From: Anopheles merus
Taxonomy: Eukaryota; Arthropoda; Insecta; Diptera; Culicidae
Assembly (NCBI RefSeq): GCF_017562075.2
Contig: NC_054085.1
Coordinates: 39,396,539-39,460,538, forward strand
Reading direction: 5' to 3'
Length of the DNA: 64,000 nucleotides
Of this stretch, positions 30,635 to 44,584 are shown one piece after another. The notes beneath the pieces were generated by a model, which was not told the origin of the DNA, did no database searches, and was given only the letters and a program-made list of their open reading frames with translations. Numbering within the stretch: the stretch's first letter is position 1; the number at the start of each line of letters is the position of its first letter. Position numbers and translations under genes: made by a program.

Positions 30635-33600
30635 CCATCCGGTGACAATAATTTATTAATTTGACTTCACACCACGGCTGCTGCTGGACAATTTCCAGGA
30701 CCATATCCTGCCACCGGTTACACCGGTGCAAACAGCTGCCGCGTGACACACTGCCCGGGCAGGCAAAGGAAACGAAATTCATAACAAAAAAGATTAAATA
30801 ATTATCCATTTCCGCTCGAATCGGTTAAATCTTCCAAGAAGTGGTTGGTCATCAATCCTGCGACCATTACCGCTGACCGTTTGCCGCGTAGGACCCGGTC
30901 CGTGCCGGCGACGGCTTATCGAAGTGAAAATCAGAATTCATTATTCATCGGCACGATCGGGTCTCGCCATCTGCGTCATACTCGTTACCAGAGCTTAATC
31001 AATTTCATCAAATGCCCTCGCAGGAACGGCCGGCGAGCCTCTCCATCCGGGGAGCACATTTTCCGGTGGCATTTGGGGAGAGGACCCACGACACACGCGG
31101 GTCCTAGACTGGATGAACGCAAAAAATACGCCCCACGTCGGCATTTGAATTGGGGTGCTGCTCCTCTACATCCAGTTACTGCCCCGTTCGCCGCGGCCAC
31201 TCATTGTAGCCTCTCAATTCGTACGACGGTTCTGCTGTTGCTGCTGCTGCTGCGTGCCATTTATAATTGAAACGACTAGCGCCTTTACGGACGGACTGAC
31301 AGCTAAGAAGGTGCGAAAGGCCCTGAGCCGGTCGGCAGTTGCCATAATAATGAAAGTAGAAAAATATGCGCGTTATTCGTCTCGTTAACTTCCCTGGGCC
31401 TCCCGGGGAGCTATTTGGGAGAGAAATTTGGAAATGACATATTTTGATTTGCTGACACTAAATCAACGCCATTTAACCTACTGCTGTTTGCTGGGAAGGG
31501 TGACCGAGCGACACCCTTGAGCAGTTCGCCGACCTTGGTACGATTATTGAGTATGTAAATGATTTTTCTGCCATTAGAGTGGGCTTCAATAGGAGGAACA
31601 ATAATACATGCTACGACTGAGTGGTTTTTGTTGTTGTTATGTTTTATAAATTAGCGTTATAATTGAAGGATCTTTTTACGAAATAAAGCAAAAGGATTAA
31701 ACGTCTTACCACTTTGAGCAAACGTTTTGTTGAACCTTTTGCTCGGTTGTTCACTCGTTTGCTCTCAATTACTTCATTGTCGATACGAGATGTCATCTCA
31801 ATTGCTTCATCAATGCTTGCCTGCGATAAACATTCGCAAAGGATGGTAGCGAGAGCTGAGTATTATATTTTTATTGCTTTTCATTTATTTCGCATCACTC
31901 TGTAGCGCTGACGACGAAGACGACGTACTTGCTGTTGGCATCTCGCTCGGAATGGTTTCATTCACTGGTCTTTGGAGACAAACGTCGACCTTATTGCCAA
32001 AACAAGTCGCGCGTGGTGCGGGGAAAGGGAGTTTTGTGTGAATCGAGCCTTCAAAGCAATTGCTCGCATGAGAATCACTTGACTTGCTCACCTTTTATGA
32101 GGCAACCAACCGCCCTCTCTTTATCGCAATCAGCCTTCGATGCGTTCTGCGTCGTGTGAGGAAACGCTGTGTGCAAGTAAATGTGGACCATTTCCCTGTG
32201 TGCTCGGTGCGGATGCGAGCTAGAAGCAAGCATATGGCAGCAATCAAATTGATTATATAAAACCACCAACCAGAAACGCACGGAATGACTTATGGTGGTG
32301 TCCCATTTCTCGGTGCTGCCGGTGCAAGCGTCTGGGTGCGAATTTGATGCGCAGCGCTACCACGCCCAGACGATGTGTAGACCTGGGGGAATGTGTCTAG
32401 TCTGTAATTAAGCAAATTCATACATCACTTATCACTTCAACTCCCTCGCGAGTGCTGCAACGCCGGCAACGCCTTTTAATCAGCAATGTAAATTTTCGCT
32501 TCAATTGCCATTTTGCTCGCATTTCCCCGTTGATCGCTCGGTGCTGATCAATTTCCAGCTGCATCGCATTGCCATCCCTTCGAGTGACATCGAGCGACTC
32601 GCCATTTGAAGGGCTGTGAGGGATAAGCGACTGCAGTATGCGGTAGGCAAGGAAAACAATGCAATAGACACGGCGTCGAAAACCGGCAGACACATGCCGC
32701 AGAGGATGCACACACCAAAACAGCACGAGAGGAAGATCGTTCATGCTCACCACTTTCCAATTGTCATGCCAAGGTTGTGGCCTTTCTTCACGCCTTTCGA
32801 CGTCCTGCCGCCGGGTAAGGTGCTGGCGCTGATGAATTTTCCACACTTCACTGCGTCATCTCGTCATCAACCCTCTGCTCGGGTTTGAACGCGACGCTGC
32901 ACTTCTGGCGTGAGCGAAACCAGTCTTTTACAGCACATTGAAGCTCGGCCCTGTGTGCTGTGCTGTGCGCGTTAAGTGTCACTCAATTAATTCTGTTGCG
33001 GTTTTTAATTAAAAACTTTCTGGAGCAATAAAACGCGCCAGATATGCTATGGGACAGCAGATGAGAACGGGGAACAGAATGGAAGCACTTATATTTGCTG
33101 CTACTTTGGTCACTGTTTTGTCTCTCTTACTTCCACTCTCGCTTTCTCTTTTCCAGTTTGTTTCGGTACAAATTTAGCACCAGTGCATGTGCGCGTTCTG
33201 TAAGAACTCGGTCCAAGAGTGTTCACCAACCAGATGACAACGACAAGAATTGTGATTCGAAACTGATGCTATGGAGTGGTGATGAAACGACCCGCAAACA
33301 GCGTTTGTATTACGAAATACAAATCCATCTCGCTAAAATATTTACGTCTTACTTTTCGTTTCCTTCCTCTCCAATTTAAACTTGTTGTCTCACTGTCAAC
33401 GATATGACGAAATATTAGCTATTATGCTAGAAGGGCCATCACTTTGCAGACAGGGTTTCTTCTGTCCGTTGTGTGTTTGTAAAGCGGTTATTTTGAGTCA
33501 TCACTCTACGTTAATTCGACTCACTATAATAACACGTGCAAACAACTACAATTAAGTGCATGAAACCGAACACTGTTAGTTTTCTGCCTGCTGTATTCTA

Positions 33601-33955
33601 TGATTTGAGCATAATTTCATACTACATAGCACCCTTTTTACTATGCTACCTTAATCGAACGTTTGCTTTCGGGAACCGTAACGCGAGAAGCACGCATCGT
33701 GCGCAATAGTTTCTTAAACCAAAGTCTTAATTTGATTATATTCCTTTCCAGTTAATGACATGCGGCAGCAAACTTTTCCGCCAGCTTTCGCTACATCTCA
33801 TATCTTCCACGAAAGCACAACAAACCGAACGACACGCAGGCGAATCGCTCCCACGTACGAAGGATTTCACGCGCTGAATAATGAAAAGCATCACCCGGTG
33901 TAGCTACACCCCCTCGCGAATGAAATTGGGAAAAATGTGCCACCGGGAAGACCGG

Positions 33956-33957
<2 letters not shown>

Positions 33958-33988
<31 letters not shown>

Positions 33989-33998
33989 TGTGTGTGTG
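33958..33998. repeat. (GT)20 microsatellite with one GA interruption
   Basis: A 41-bp run with a single GA unit near its right end. It lies about 50 bp to the right of a perfect 14-bp palindrome (33897-33910). Confidence 0.
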
Positions 33999-36900
33999 AA
34001 AACTTTCCCAGCACGGCATGGATTTCGTCAACAGATTAGTCCGCCACGTGCGACGCGAGCGAATCGTGCGTGCACAACTTTCTGCGTTCGTTCGCTGCGT
34101 GCGGAGTGGTGAAACTTTTTTCAATAACGGCTCCCGCCCAACCGCGCTGCCCACACTGCTCCACAAACAGACACACGGTCCAGGCGGTTCTACATCGTTC
34201 TTACCCCACTGCGCGTCTTATTAGTCGGCGCTGATGCTAGTATTCATTAAAAGAAAGTAAAAGTGCAAGGTGAGCTTTCCCACCTGACCTGCCGCATAAC
34301 CCGCGGCCGCATGGATGTGGTAAACCGCTAATGAAATAATAACCCACTCCCGCGTACACGTACGCATCCGGTGTCTCTGATTATGTGTATCATAAATTAA
34401 AGATGCTGCATCAAATTTCGCACAAACTTTCGTCCATGCGTAACGGCAGCATCCTTTAGGCCCGGATTAGTTGCCAGCTGTTCATTAACCGATTTGTAAT
34501 AGCATGTGTAAGCGGTATAATGCTCCATGATCCGTCCCAAGTATGACAGCGCGCTTCGTTACCGTGGTTTTGCATTTTGGCCTTCGGGCTCATTCCCAAA
34601 ACCACCCCGTAGGTGGTTTTAAAGCGCACATATCATAATGTTTACGATCTTAATAATGAACATACCGACAAGTTTGAGGCGAACTGAGCGAGCACACAAA
34701 AAAACCTTCCCCTTTCCCGAAACCACTTCCGACACGTTGTACCAATAGCGGAGAGCAAACGAAAGAGACCCTTCATCATCGCCTACTACCATCGGTCGGT
34801 CGGTGTCGAAATCCAACAAGGCCCCCTTGTAGTACGAGCGTTGGAGAAATATTATCTATCAAACTTTTATCGAATTGCAATATTTTATTTGCTCGCTTTT
34901 GGCTCCCAAAATTATACGTCTCTCCGACCACCAAACTACGCACACGCACACACTAGGATGCTGGTGCCGTGGGCATACAAGTTCCGGTGCGGTGAGCGTG
35001 TAACATGGGTGCGATGGAATTTACTTGTCGATTTCCCACTACCTGCCCAAAGAGTGGCCGGGCCGAGGGAGGTCAAAATTGGAAGGCATTCCCGACAGCA
35101 TGCGATTGAAGTCCTGCGATGGTACATCCACCACTCACCTAACGTAATTCAGTCCGCCCGTGGCAGCCCGATCCCGATCGGCCCCCGATGGATGTTGGAT
35201 GAAAAAGTGGAAAAGTTTAGTGGTTTTCTTGAAAGCATAAATCATGTGTCAATAAGCACTTTCGCCCAATCACCCAAGGGAGCCCGGGGCGGCAGGATAG
35301 CCAGGATGTCGGTTCCCGCAACTCAAAAGGCTGAGCCCGATACCGCTCGTCGTTTGGCGTGATGGCGTGATGCTGATGCGCCCCCCCCTCCTCCCCCTCA
35401 CCCGTTTTCCCTTTGATTTGCCTACATTTAAAGTTCGCAGACGAAGTTAACCCCCGGGAGCATCTCTCGGGACGCGTCCTGGCGATGGGTTTTTGGAGCA
35501 GGCGAACAATTAGCAAGTTTTAAGCTGGCTGGCAAGCATAATGTGGTCTTTCGGTGCTCTCGCTCCAACTTCTTCAAACCGTCAGGAACGATCTGTTTTC
35601 CGATGATGCAGCACGGTGTGGGTGCAGACGGGTTCTGAGTGTTCCAAAATACCGTGATGGGGACGGAGAAAACCCAGCAAAAAGCAGCATCAAAGGGGAG
35701 TGTCTATCGATTTTTCATCAGTTTTCAATGCTGACAATACGTTTAATCAATTGCCTAACTTTTGGACGATAGTGCCAGTAATGCACAAGTCTTCACAGTG
35801 GATATTTGGCTGCATTGTCATTTATGCTTATACAACATTCATTTGTTTCATGCAATACCAAATGCTGGTTGAATATTACAAAGCCTCGAAGCAATGATGC
35901 CTGGGTAGAACGGCGAAGGGATCAGTTAAATAAAACGTTCATTTTTATGTGTTTTATTCTTGCTTTGCGCTTCCTTTCGGTTGATAGTTTACTCTCTGTG
36001 TCGGTTTAATTGAACCGTCCAGCGGTCTGATGACAGCTGACGCAATGGTGACACATAATTCTAATGTCCCATTTCCCCCACCCTCACATCCAACCGAACA
36101 ACACTTTCGTAGTCGCTTGAAGCATTTTTTTTTGTCTATTTTTAACGACCATTGAGCGAGGGAGGGCTTGTCGTCGTCCGTATGCCCACTGAACGCTTAT
36201 TGCTTGATTCTTTGTCTCCCGCGCGGCGAGGTGCTAAAGGCTTCACACATTGTTATCGTTTCACACACACACATACACAGTCTGGCCCTTGCTTCAAACC
36301 AACTGTTTCCAATATTTTCTAATCAACCACCCACCGATCTCATTGTCGTCTAGAACGTGTTCTCGATAGAACCGCTTTGAAATTGTCGCTGCCTGCGCTC
36401 CGGGCCTTGCATGTTCTCGCCCCGAAAGGAACATCGCCGGAATTCATAAAGTTTTAATTAATCTCTCCATTTCCCGCTTCATTTATCTCAACCTGGCAAG
36501 ATGCGACCGTTGTGTGCGTGTGTGTTGTAGTGCCTACGTGTGATTCGATCGTCCTGTATGATCACTAACAGCAAATACGACATTATCCAATGGGTCCCCG
36601 TTGACTTCAAAAACATTATCGTGGTACGTCGTCGTCGGCCAATGTTAACGGGGCTGGCGTGAAGGTACGACAAGACAAACAAACAAACAGTGCCGCGTCC
36701 TAACGACACTCACTCCTGCGGTGACCCTTTTTTCCAACACTTCTAGCTTAACGCTCTTCCTTCAGCTTCTCTGACCACTTTCTCCAGTCAGCCAGCCTGC
36801 CAGCGGGAGGAACGTAAGCGCATCGGTTGATATAAATTAAGACACACGGTGCTGTGCGGCGTCTTGCCTAGGCGGCGGCAAAGGCGACGGCTACACTGCC

Positions 36901-38866
36901 CTCAGTGTCATCCGTAGGCGATGTAGATTTTGAGAAAAGTCGTAGCAGGAAAAGTAACTTGTAATGTGTTTTTCCTTCCACTCAGAATTATCGCGGTTGC
37001 TGCGTTGTCGGCGTCCGGGACCGCATACCAGCCTGCCCGCGTGGTAATAGAGATAATTTTTCTCTGGCTTCAAAAAAAAGTCTGTCTCCATAGGGCTCTG
37101 TCTGTCAGTTTTAGGCTCTTTTATTCCTGGTCAGCTTTGGTTCCACAGCAACAGCAACAACAACAATTGTCAGCTTATTTATGGGCCTTTATCTTTTACG
37201 ACTTTCTTTTTTGATTCCACCATGTGCTCGTCGGTGCTGATGTGTCGGAACAAGTCAACTACCCACTCCGAGGTCCATAGAACCCTGGCAGAGGGCCCTC
37301 CATACGCCGTGTTGCAGCATGTAATAAAGATACATCAGACGCACCAGATACACACACTCGGCCCGGAAAACAGGTTTGATACAAAGCACGACATTTTAAC
37401 GATAAGAGCAACATCTTCACTCTTGAGCATTGACACTCGAAATCAGATGCTACGAGCGGGCCGGGAATTGTTTTTTAATTTCTCCAAGCATCAAGTCTAA
37501 CCTTAACAAACAGTGAATGTGTTTCGCTTGTAAGCTATCGCTCTGAGCAGACTGGGCAGTACCATCTATCGCCACCACTCCGGCCAAGCACATTCTTGTA
37601 CGAGGCTTTTAAACAATTAATAGCAATCATAACGCTGCACGGGAAACAAGCGAACAAACATGTTTATGGACAGGAAATAGTCGTTTCGCCCGAGAGAAAC
37701 AAAACCATGACTATAAACTTTTATAACCCACATCCAAGAAAGCTTCCAGAGTTTCCAATTTGTTTTTCGTCTCCTAGCCCCCGTCCCACCCACCATGTGA
37801 CCACCTAAACCACCCCACCATGAACTGGGGGGCAGAAGCGTGAACCCGGGAGGGAAGCTTTTTTATATTGCTCCCTTATTTTTTTCTGAAGTGCCTCCTA
37901 GAACATAGCCCACATGGTTTGGGTTGGCGCGTAAAGATCGAAGAGCCTACGTATGCCATTACGCGCCGGAGTGCGGTCATTCAGCTGCGCCCGATTGCTT
38001 CTGCGTGTACTAAAAGGAAAATTGATTCTGCAGAACATCGTCTTCCGTTGCAGAAAGCTCACCAGGCCGTGGCGCAGAAGAGACTGCTCCAAATGCCCGC
38101 CTAAGAAGGCGCTTACACACACACGCGCGCGCACGAGCGCCCGCACAAGAAGAAGAGGAAACAGAAGAGAACGGCTCAGAAGCCAAATCTGTATATACAA
38201 AAGAATTAATGATTCATGAAATTATCGTTATGAATTTTTATTTTTATTACGCATTGTTCGCCAGTACGCGAGAGAGCTGTTCGCGCTCGCAAAGTTTCGA
38301 TTTCGTTTCGGAAAGCTAGCCCAGCACGGTTTCGCTGCTGCTTCCAATTCTGCTATGTGTCTTTTCTGCCTTTCCCGCTTGTTCTAACATGCTTTCTGGC
38401 AGAGCATTTCGATTGCGAGCCGTGTCTTTCGAAGTCTGGTGAAAGGTTCCGGCGTTCCAAACACGCCGGGAGATTAAAACTTTTCTACATACTTATTTTG
38501 GTTGCTGCAGCTTCATCGTACGGTTTTGCTAATCGCTCTCCACAACTGATTCCTCCCATCAATTTCCTGCCATTTGGTGCGCTTTCGCTGTTTGTGCGAG
38601 CATATGATGCCGCAGCCCGGTCTTATGATGGACAAGGAATGGGCATTAGAATTTATTATTTTTAATTGGGTCGTAAAATGTTTGCTCCCCATATAATCTG
38701 CAGCTTGGCGCAGAGTCCGTTACGATGTTCGTTTGTCTCTTTTCCGGCAGCTGCCGGTGGGGTGATTGTGGTGATTGTGAAGAGCGTTCCGACAAAACCT
38801 TAGACAAACAGTATTTTACATTCGGCTGATTAAGGAATGTTTGACTCTCTCGCTCTTCTCAAACTG

Positions 38867-38884
38867 GTGTGTGTGTGTGTGTGT
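38867..38884. repeat. (GT)9 microsatellite
   Basis: A short pure GT run. Confidence 0.
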
Positions 38885-39803
38885 AGCTACGTATCTGAAG
38901 TAGCATGCAGGTTTGGTAGAGACTTTTAAGTGGCAGTACGTACACGTTCTCCTACCTTGCTGCCCTGGAATCGTCGTTCTTGTTTTCCTCTTACAGTGTA
39001 AAGATTGCAACAAAAAGATACATTTCACACAGTTGAGTCGCCACCAGCACTCGTTATGTTTGATGGTGCGCCATAAAACCCGAAACGAGCTGGCGTTAGT
39101 GTCGATTTGCTGGTTAAAGAAGACCCAAATTAGCAAAATAATTAGCCTCTTAGTTTGATTGCACATTCCGTCTGCCCATCAAATGTGTAGCGGGTTTCAC
39201 TGGAGTGTTTGTGTGTGAGAGTTTGAGAGTTAAATCTAAGTTTCTTCAAATGACACAATTTACAAACCTGTACAGCCAGTCTAGCTAAAAACGTTAAAAA
39301 AAACTCCAAACGAATAGTCGCTTTGATGCGTTCTAAACTAAACGTAGTGAGTGCTTGCTTTCGATTTCCAAATGTTCTCAAAGAACGAGAACTTTGAGCT
39401 TCAGCTTTTGAAAGATGATACCCATGCTCACGCGTGTGAAAGAGTTCATATTTTCCTAGCAAGATGTACTTAATTAGAATCGAGATAAGCCTTATTTATG
39501 GATAACGCATATATAACCATGTCCAGTGTATAGATTTACACTAACTGTCACTATTATTTAAAATGAGCTATTTACGACCAAAGCATACGAAACCATTTTC
39601 CCCTACCTCTTCCAGCATCGAAGAATTCGTCCACGTCCATTTACTCTCCCACCCGATGCTGTCCATTTTGTAGCATCGTACATTCAAAAACCTGACTTCC
39701 GATTGTCTGGCTCGGATTCATATTTTAGGGAGGCAATTAATTTTTATGCAATCCACTTCTGGATGGTATCTATTGAGGTTTGTGATATCGTTTCCTCCAA
39801 CAA

Positions 39804-39842
39804 ACGAAACCACTGTAAACGAAACGAAACGAAACCACTGTA
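39804..39842. repeat. 14-bp duplication flanking a (GAAAC)n run
   Basis: ACGAAACCACTGTA occurs at 39804-39817 and again at 39829-39842, with GAAAC units between them. A likely product of replication slippage. Confidence 0.
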
Positions 39843-42800
39843 TCGTTTGTGGTGTTGCCAGTGAAAACATTCCTTTTGGGAGGGATGCCTGCGGTAGGCA
39901 TCATAACAGACTATGGCGGGGTATTCAGGCGCTGGGGCACAAACGTTTCTCGCACTCTATCTTTCTCCCACTCCCTGTCCCTTTTCAGTATGCTAATTTA
40001 TAACGGCTCCAGTTGAAACTTCTGCGGATCCATTCTACTGCCGGCACACAGTATCGGTCTCCCACCGTTCGATCTCACCGGGGCAGGTCTTCCCGCAATG
40101 GTCGAAAATTAACAGAAATTTAAATTAATAAAAACAAAAGCATCATTCGGCCCGCAGGCAGCAAGCCAACCATCCAGCCAGCCAGCCAGTCAGGTCAGGT
40201 AGTTCCAGGTGTTGGTAGATTCATGTTACGACGTTGTAGCGACTACCGCTTGCTGCGCACCAAACGAGCTGACAGCGTTGAAATCGGACACCTTCGTGCC
40301 AGCGACCGGCCGCATGACTCGCATTCAATCCCACAGGGGCTGTGGTTGGGAGTCGCTCGAAAACGTTTGTCGCTGACGATCGTCGACGAACCACACCGTC
40401 TCCGTCCGGCCGTCCCGCCGCGAGCGAAAGTCATCGGCCTATCGAAAGATCAACACCGTCACTCACCGTCACAACGGGCTATGATAATTTCCCTCCTCTT
40501 CAACTCTCCCCCCGCTGTGGATGATGGGCAGCCATTTGTCACCGGCGCACAACTGAGCTTCATTTTTCATCAGCATCAATGCCACCGACCAGCAACTTTC
40601 ATCGACTGAAATCGAACGGACGCTGGCCATTTCCGTGTGGAATCGCCCACCATTTCTTGGGGCCGTCTTGTGGTTCCCGCTCCCCTGCCCCCCTCAATCT
40701 CTATTTGTTCCTACTGACCTGAAAAAGGCACGGAGATTGACGTGATTTTGTCAAATGACAGCTTCCCGCAGATAATACGATCGGCGATAGATCTAATTCT
40801 GCCGATAACACACACTCACCACGGCGCGGCATCCATTAATCTTCCCAAGCGAGCGAGCGCGCGCGCGCCTTCGCGATCGCGACAACGGGCGACTCCACGC
40901 GTAACTATTGTGCTGCTGATGGCCATTCTTCACCCCAGGACTGAGAGACAATGGCATCACGGTCACGGCCGCGCGGGGCATCTCATTCGGCCCACGTACT
41001 TTTCGAGGCGGAATGCGGTTCTTTCCTCCAATCGAAACGGGAAACGAGCCCGTCGTGCGGAAAGGTGAGATCGTAATTTTCTCGACGATTAGATTGAATC
41101 AAGATTTGTAATAGCTTTATGCGGGGAATAACGCGCCAAATGCGCCCATGGGCAGCAAAACGACGCCCAGCTGCAATCGTTTCGGGGCTTTATCTGATGA
41201 GCCTTCGCTCTTTCCCAGTTGACCAGCGTTTTCGTGAAAACGAAGCGCGAGAGAAATTTAGTGCGTGTGCTGGCCGATTTGGAGGCCATTCCAGCATGCC
41301 AGTTCCCATATCGAAGTCATTCGGTGTGGTATCTGTTTGCAAACCGCTCAGTGGAATCTAAAAATGGGTTTCGCTTTTTCACGAGCAATTCGGTTCACCC
41401 GCACGACAAAAACACATGCACGCTATTATGGCATTTATCTTCAGCCTTTACATTGACTCCAGCATCATAAATGTCATGTACCATAAAGAACCCAAAACCC
41501 GTGCGCCCGGCGGAATGTGAAGCGCGCTCGGGAGTTTCGAACGTAACCGTGCGAGCTAGGCCCGCTCGCAAACGGATGCTTCCGTGGACACCCAACCAAA
41601 AAAAAAATGAAATAAAAGAAGAAGTGTTTTAATATATGATTCGAATGGCACCAACCTCCAGTTGCTTAAACCAACACATTTCCAGTCATGTCATCTCTAG
41701 CTCGAGCAACATGTGTGCCCAGTTTTCGGGGGAAATAAAATACATCACCGATAAAGCCGAAAGCCCGTGCGTTCGCTGCGAACTGGTTTTTCGTAGTCGG
41801 TCCTCGGGCTCCCACCATAGGAGGGCTCCATTCAAATGGTAAAAATGCCGTCCCAAGATACGGTACCGGCGCAGCACGGTGGAAGTAATCTGGTTCCGAG
41901 GGAGGAATCCATTCACAAAGAAGATACACCACCAAAATATGCAGAGCGTTCGGTGATCGTTTGCTTTTAAACAAATTAGTGTCGTCCCGAGCGTCGACGA
42001 GGCATATCGCGACAACCGCTCGATATACCTCGACCGGCCCCCGCTGCACCGTGTCCCCGCTTTTCTGGGTCATGTGGATCGCTCGTCACGTCCACCGAGA
42101 AAATAGGGAAGGAAGCGCTCCTTGGGCCGACCCGGGGACCGACCATATGTTTCTCATTGCATACGTTTGACCGGTTTAGTGAAATCTTTTGCCCAACGTT
42201 TTGCCCCAAAACGTCCCTAATCGAAACCACGGCACTGCGAACCGACCGCTCCAGCCGCCGCATGGTGGTACTACACGGCACATCAAATAGCATTCTAACG
42301 AGATATTTTATCCCTCCTGCGTCCTCGCCGAACGAATCCTCGGGAGGAATCTTGCACGCTCCCTCGTCCGGGCCCGTGGCAGGTTCGACAGAGGCTGCGT
42401 TTGAATATTTCACGAATGCAAAATTCACCTAAATCTTCGAATGCCGACCTCCGGCATCAAACAAATTCCTGCGTGCTTGAATACCTGCGTCAACCTGTGA
42501 TAACTGCTTAACCTTTTCCGGACTCGGGGAAACAATCCCGCCGGTGCCACGACCCGGAAACAAAATGGAACTCACCTCACTGCTCGCTACTCCTCCGTCC
42601 GTCTCTTCCCGTCCCCCCGGTAGGCAGTTTTCACACCCGAGGGATCTAAACGGTTTCCTCACGAATTCTTCACGGTGGGCACGCGTGTGAAAAGGGAGGC
42701 GCCGGCCCGGGCAGGGCAGATTGCGCGTGCTTTATCTGCCGAGGGAGACCCGCACACAAACTGGCACAAAGTCATGACGCATAAATATTGCAATAACTCT

Positions 42801-42863
42801 CGAGCAGATGTAATTAGAATTTATGATGCCCCGGGAGCATCAGGACCTTTCCTCGATATCCGC

Positions 42864-42866
<3 letters not shown>

Positions 42867-42899
<33 letters not shown>
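42867..42899. repeat. (TG)16 microsatellite in a GC-richer patch
   Basis: A 33-bp TG run. It lies inside a 332-codon GTG-started open frame that I reject as a gene. Confidence 0.
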
Positions 42900-42902
<3 letters not shown>

Positions 42903-44556
42903 TATGTGTGCGCGGTCGACGGCCCCGCGGCTGCACGACGAACGCGACGGGCCGAAAGGAGCACCGGGACCATTCGCTGTCGATTCATCGATTCGCCACT
43001 GCCAGCGAGGCGAATGCACAGACCAACAACCATCAGCCGGCAGAACTGCACACACGAACACACTTCTTCATCGCTTCCGATTCTGGGCCACCCTTATACC
43101 CCAGCGCCAGCGCTTCCCGAGGGAACGCGTTTTCATGTGGTTCCTTTCTCGATCCACTATCGTATCATTACCGCCTGCTTATTATCCCCTTGGTCCCCAC
43201 GACCCATTCCGGAGCGTGGTTGCCGCCTTGCCGCTTGTTTGCGAGAAGCTCGTTGCTGGCCACCCCGCGGCTTTCAATCGATTGGGCGCGGGTCGATGGG
43301 CGCAGAGGGCACTGGCGGTGTCCGAATACCGCCCGATCGACCGGTGCTGGTGGGGCTGGAGGGCAATATATCGCGCCCATTTATTGTTATGGCGCGCGTG
43401 AGTGGCCACGAAAGCGGGGCTGGGGCCGTTGCATTCCATGCGCAACGCTGCCTGCTATCCTGCGAGCGACAGTGCAAACGAGGAGAAAACAAATCACCAT
43501 CCACACTTTTGCTGGCGGGCCCCAATCTCGTAACCGAAAACCTTGCGCGACCGCGGTGCAGAACAACACAACAACAAACGAGCGGAGGGGAGGAGGGAGA
43601 AAACAAAACCCTCCCCGAGAAAATCATGGGTTCTGGCGTTACTTCGCGGCTTTTCGAGACAATTAAAGATTAGTTCGAAAGCCGCGAAAAGAAACACGGA
43701 GCGGGTTGTGTGCCGTCGTCGTATTTTCGTCGTTCCCTTTTAACGGGCTGTTCTCCCATTTTTCTTGCCACATTTTCTCGTTCTCACCTTTAAGGAGATG
43801 ATAAAGTACCGAGCCGACCTCCGGCGGCCACAATCGTCGTGCTACAGTGTGTGCTGCCGCAGTAGGTGTATGTGTGCGCCCGGGGAAGAGATTTGACACG
43901 AAAAAAAAAGGTGCAAACGAATTGAAGGTGCAGTTTTAATGCTGCTTCAAGCTTCTGCCGCTAATAAGCGGACTGTGCTTTCGCAACTTTGCACGATGGC
44001 ATCGGACACAACTATTGCCCACCAGTGTTGTGAGCTTCGCTCCTCCCCGCGTCTGATGGTTCAGCGGCTCAGATCGGTGGTCGTACCAAGTGCTGAACCA
44101 TTCGACAACAACACCCCGAAGCGCAGAGTTCGTTGGCTAAATGAAGGAATCGTGCTTTGCAAGCAAAACTACTTCTGCCAAGATTGACGACAGCACAAGT
44201 TCAGGCCCGAGGGCGGCCGTGTTAAGCGGCACCACGACGTTCAACCGAAGCGCCCGGAATCGATACCCCCGGTCCGGCGGCAGACCCGATATCCCCATCC
44301 CATCGACGCGCATTGGCCGGATGGGTGTCCATTATAGGCGACCCACCTTCACGACCCCTGACGACGATGCCTGCGACGACCACCACCACGCGGAAACACG
44401 AGCTAAGGGAAAACACTTGTAGTAATCGATGTAAAGAACGATCAGTGAAAGAGAAAGAGAGAGAGTGGCGACTGTGGCGTTAGATTTCATTCCAACCGAA
44501 CCACTTCGATCGGGACGCGCGCGTTAATGAGCAAGGGCGGCGGGAAATGCAACACG

Positions 44557-44584
44557 CTGGCTGGCTGGCTGGCTGGCTGGCTGG
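44557..44584. repeat. (CTGG)7 tetranucleotide repeat
   Basis: Seven exact tandem CTGG units, 28 bp, in non-coding DNA. Confidence 0.

Noticed and set aside
42675..43673. 332-codon plus-strand open frame through a TG run
   Set aside because: It begins with GTG, crosses a TG microsatellite, and overlaps equally open frames in other phases and on the other strand. Low stop-codon density in a GC-richer patch explains it. No domain is recognisable.
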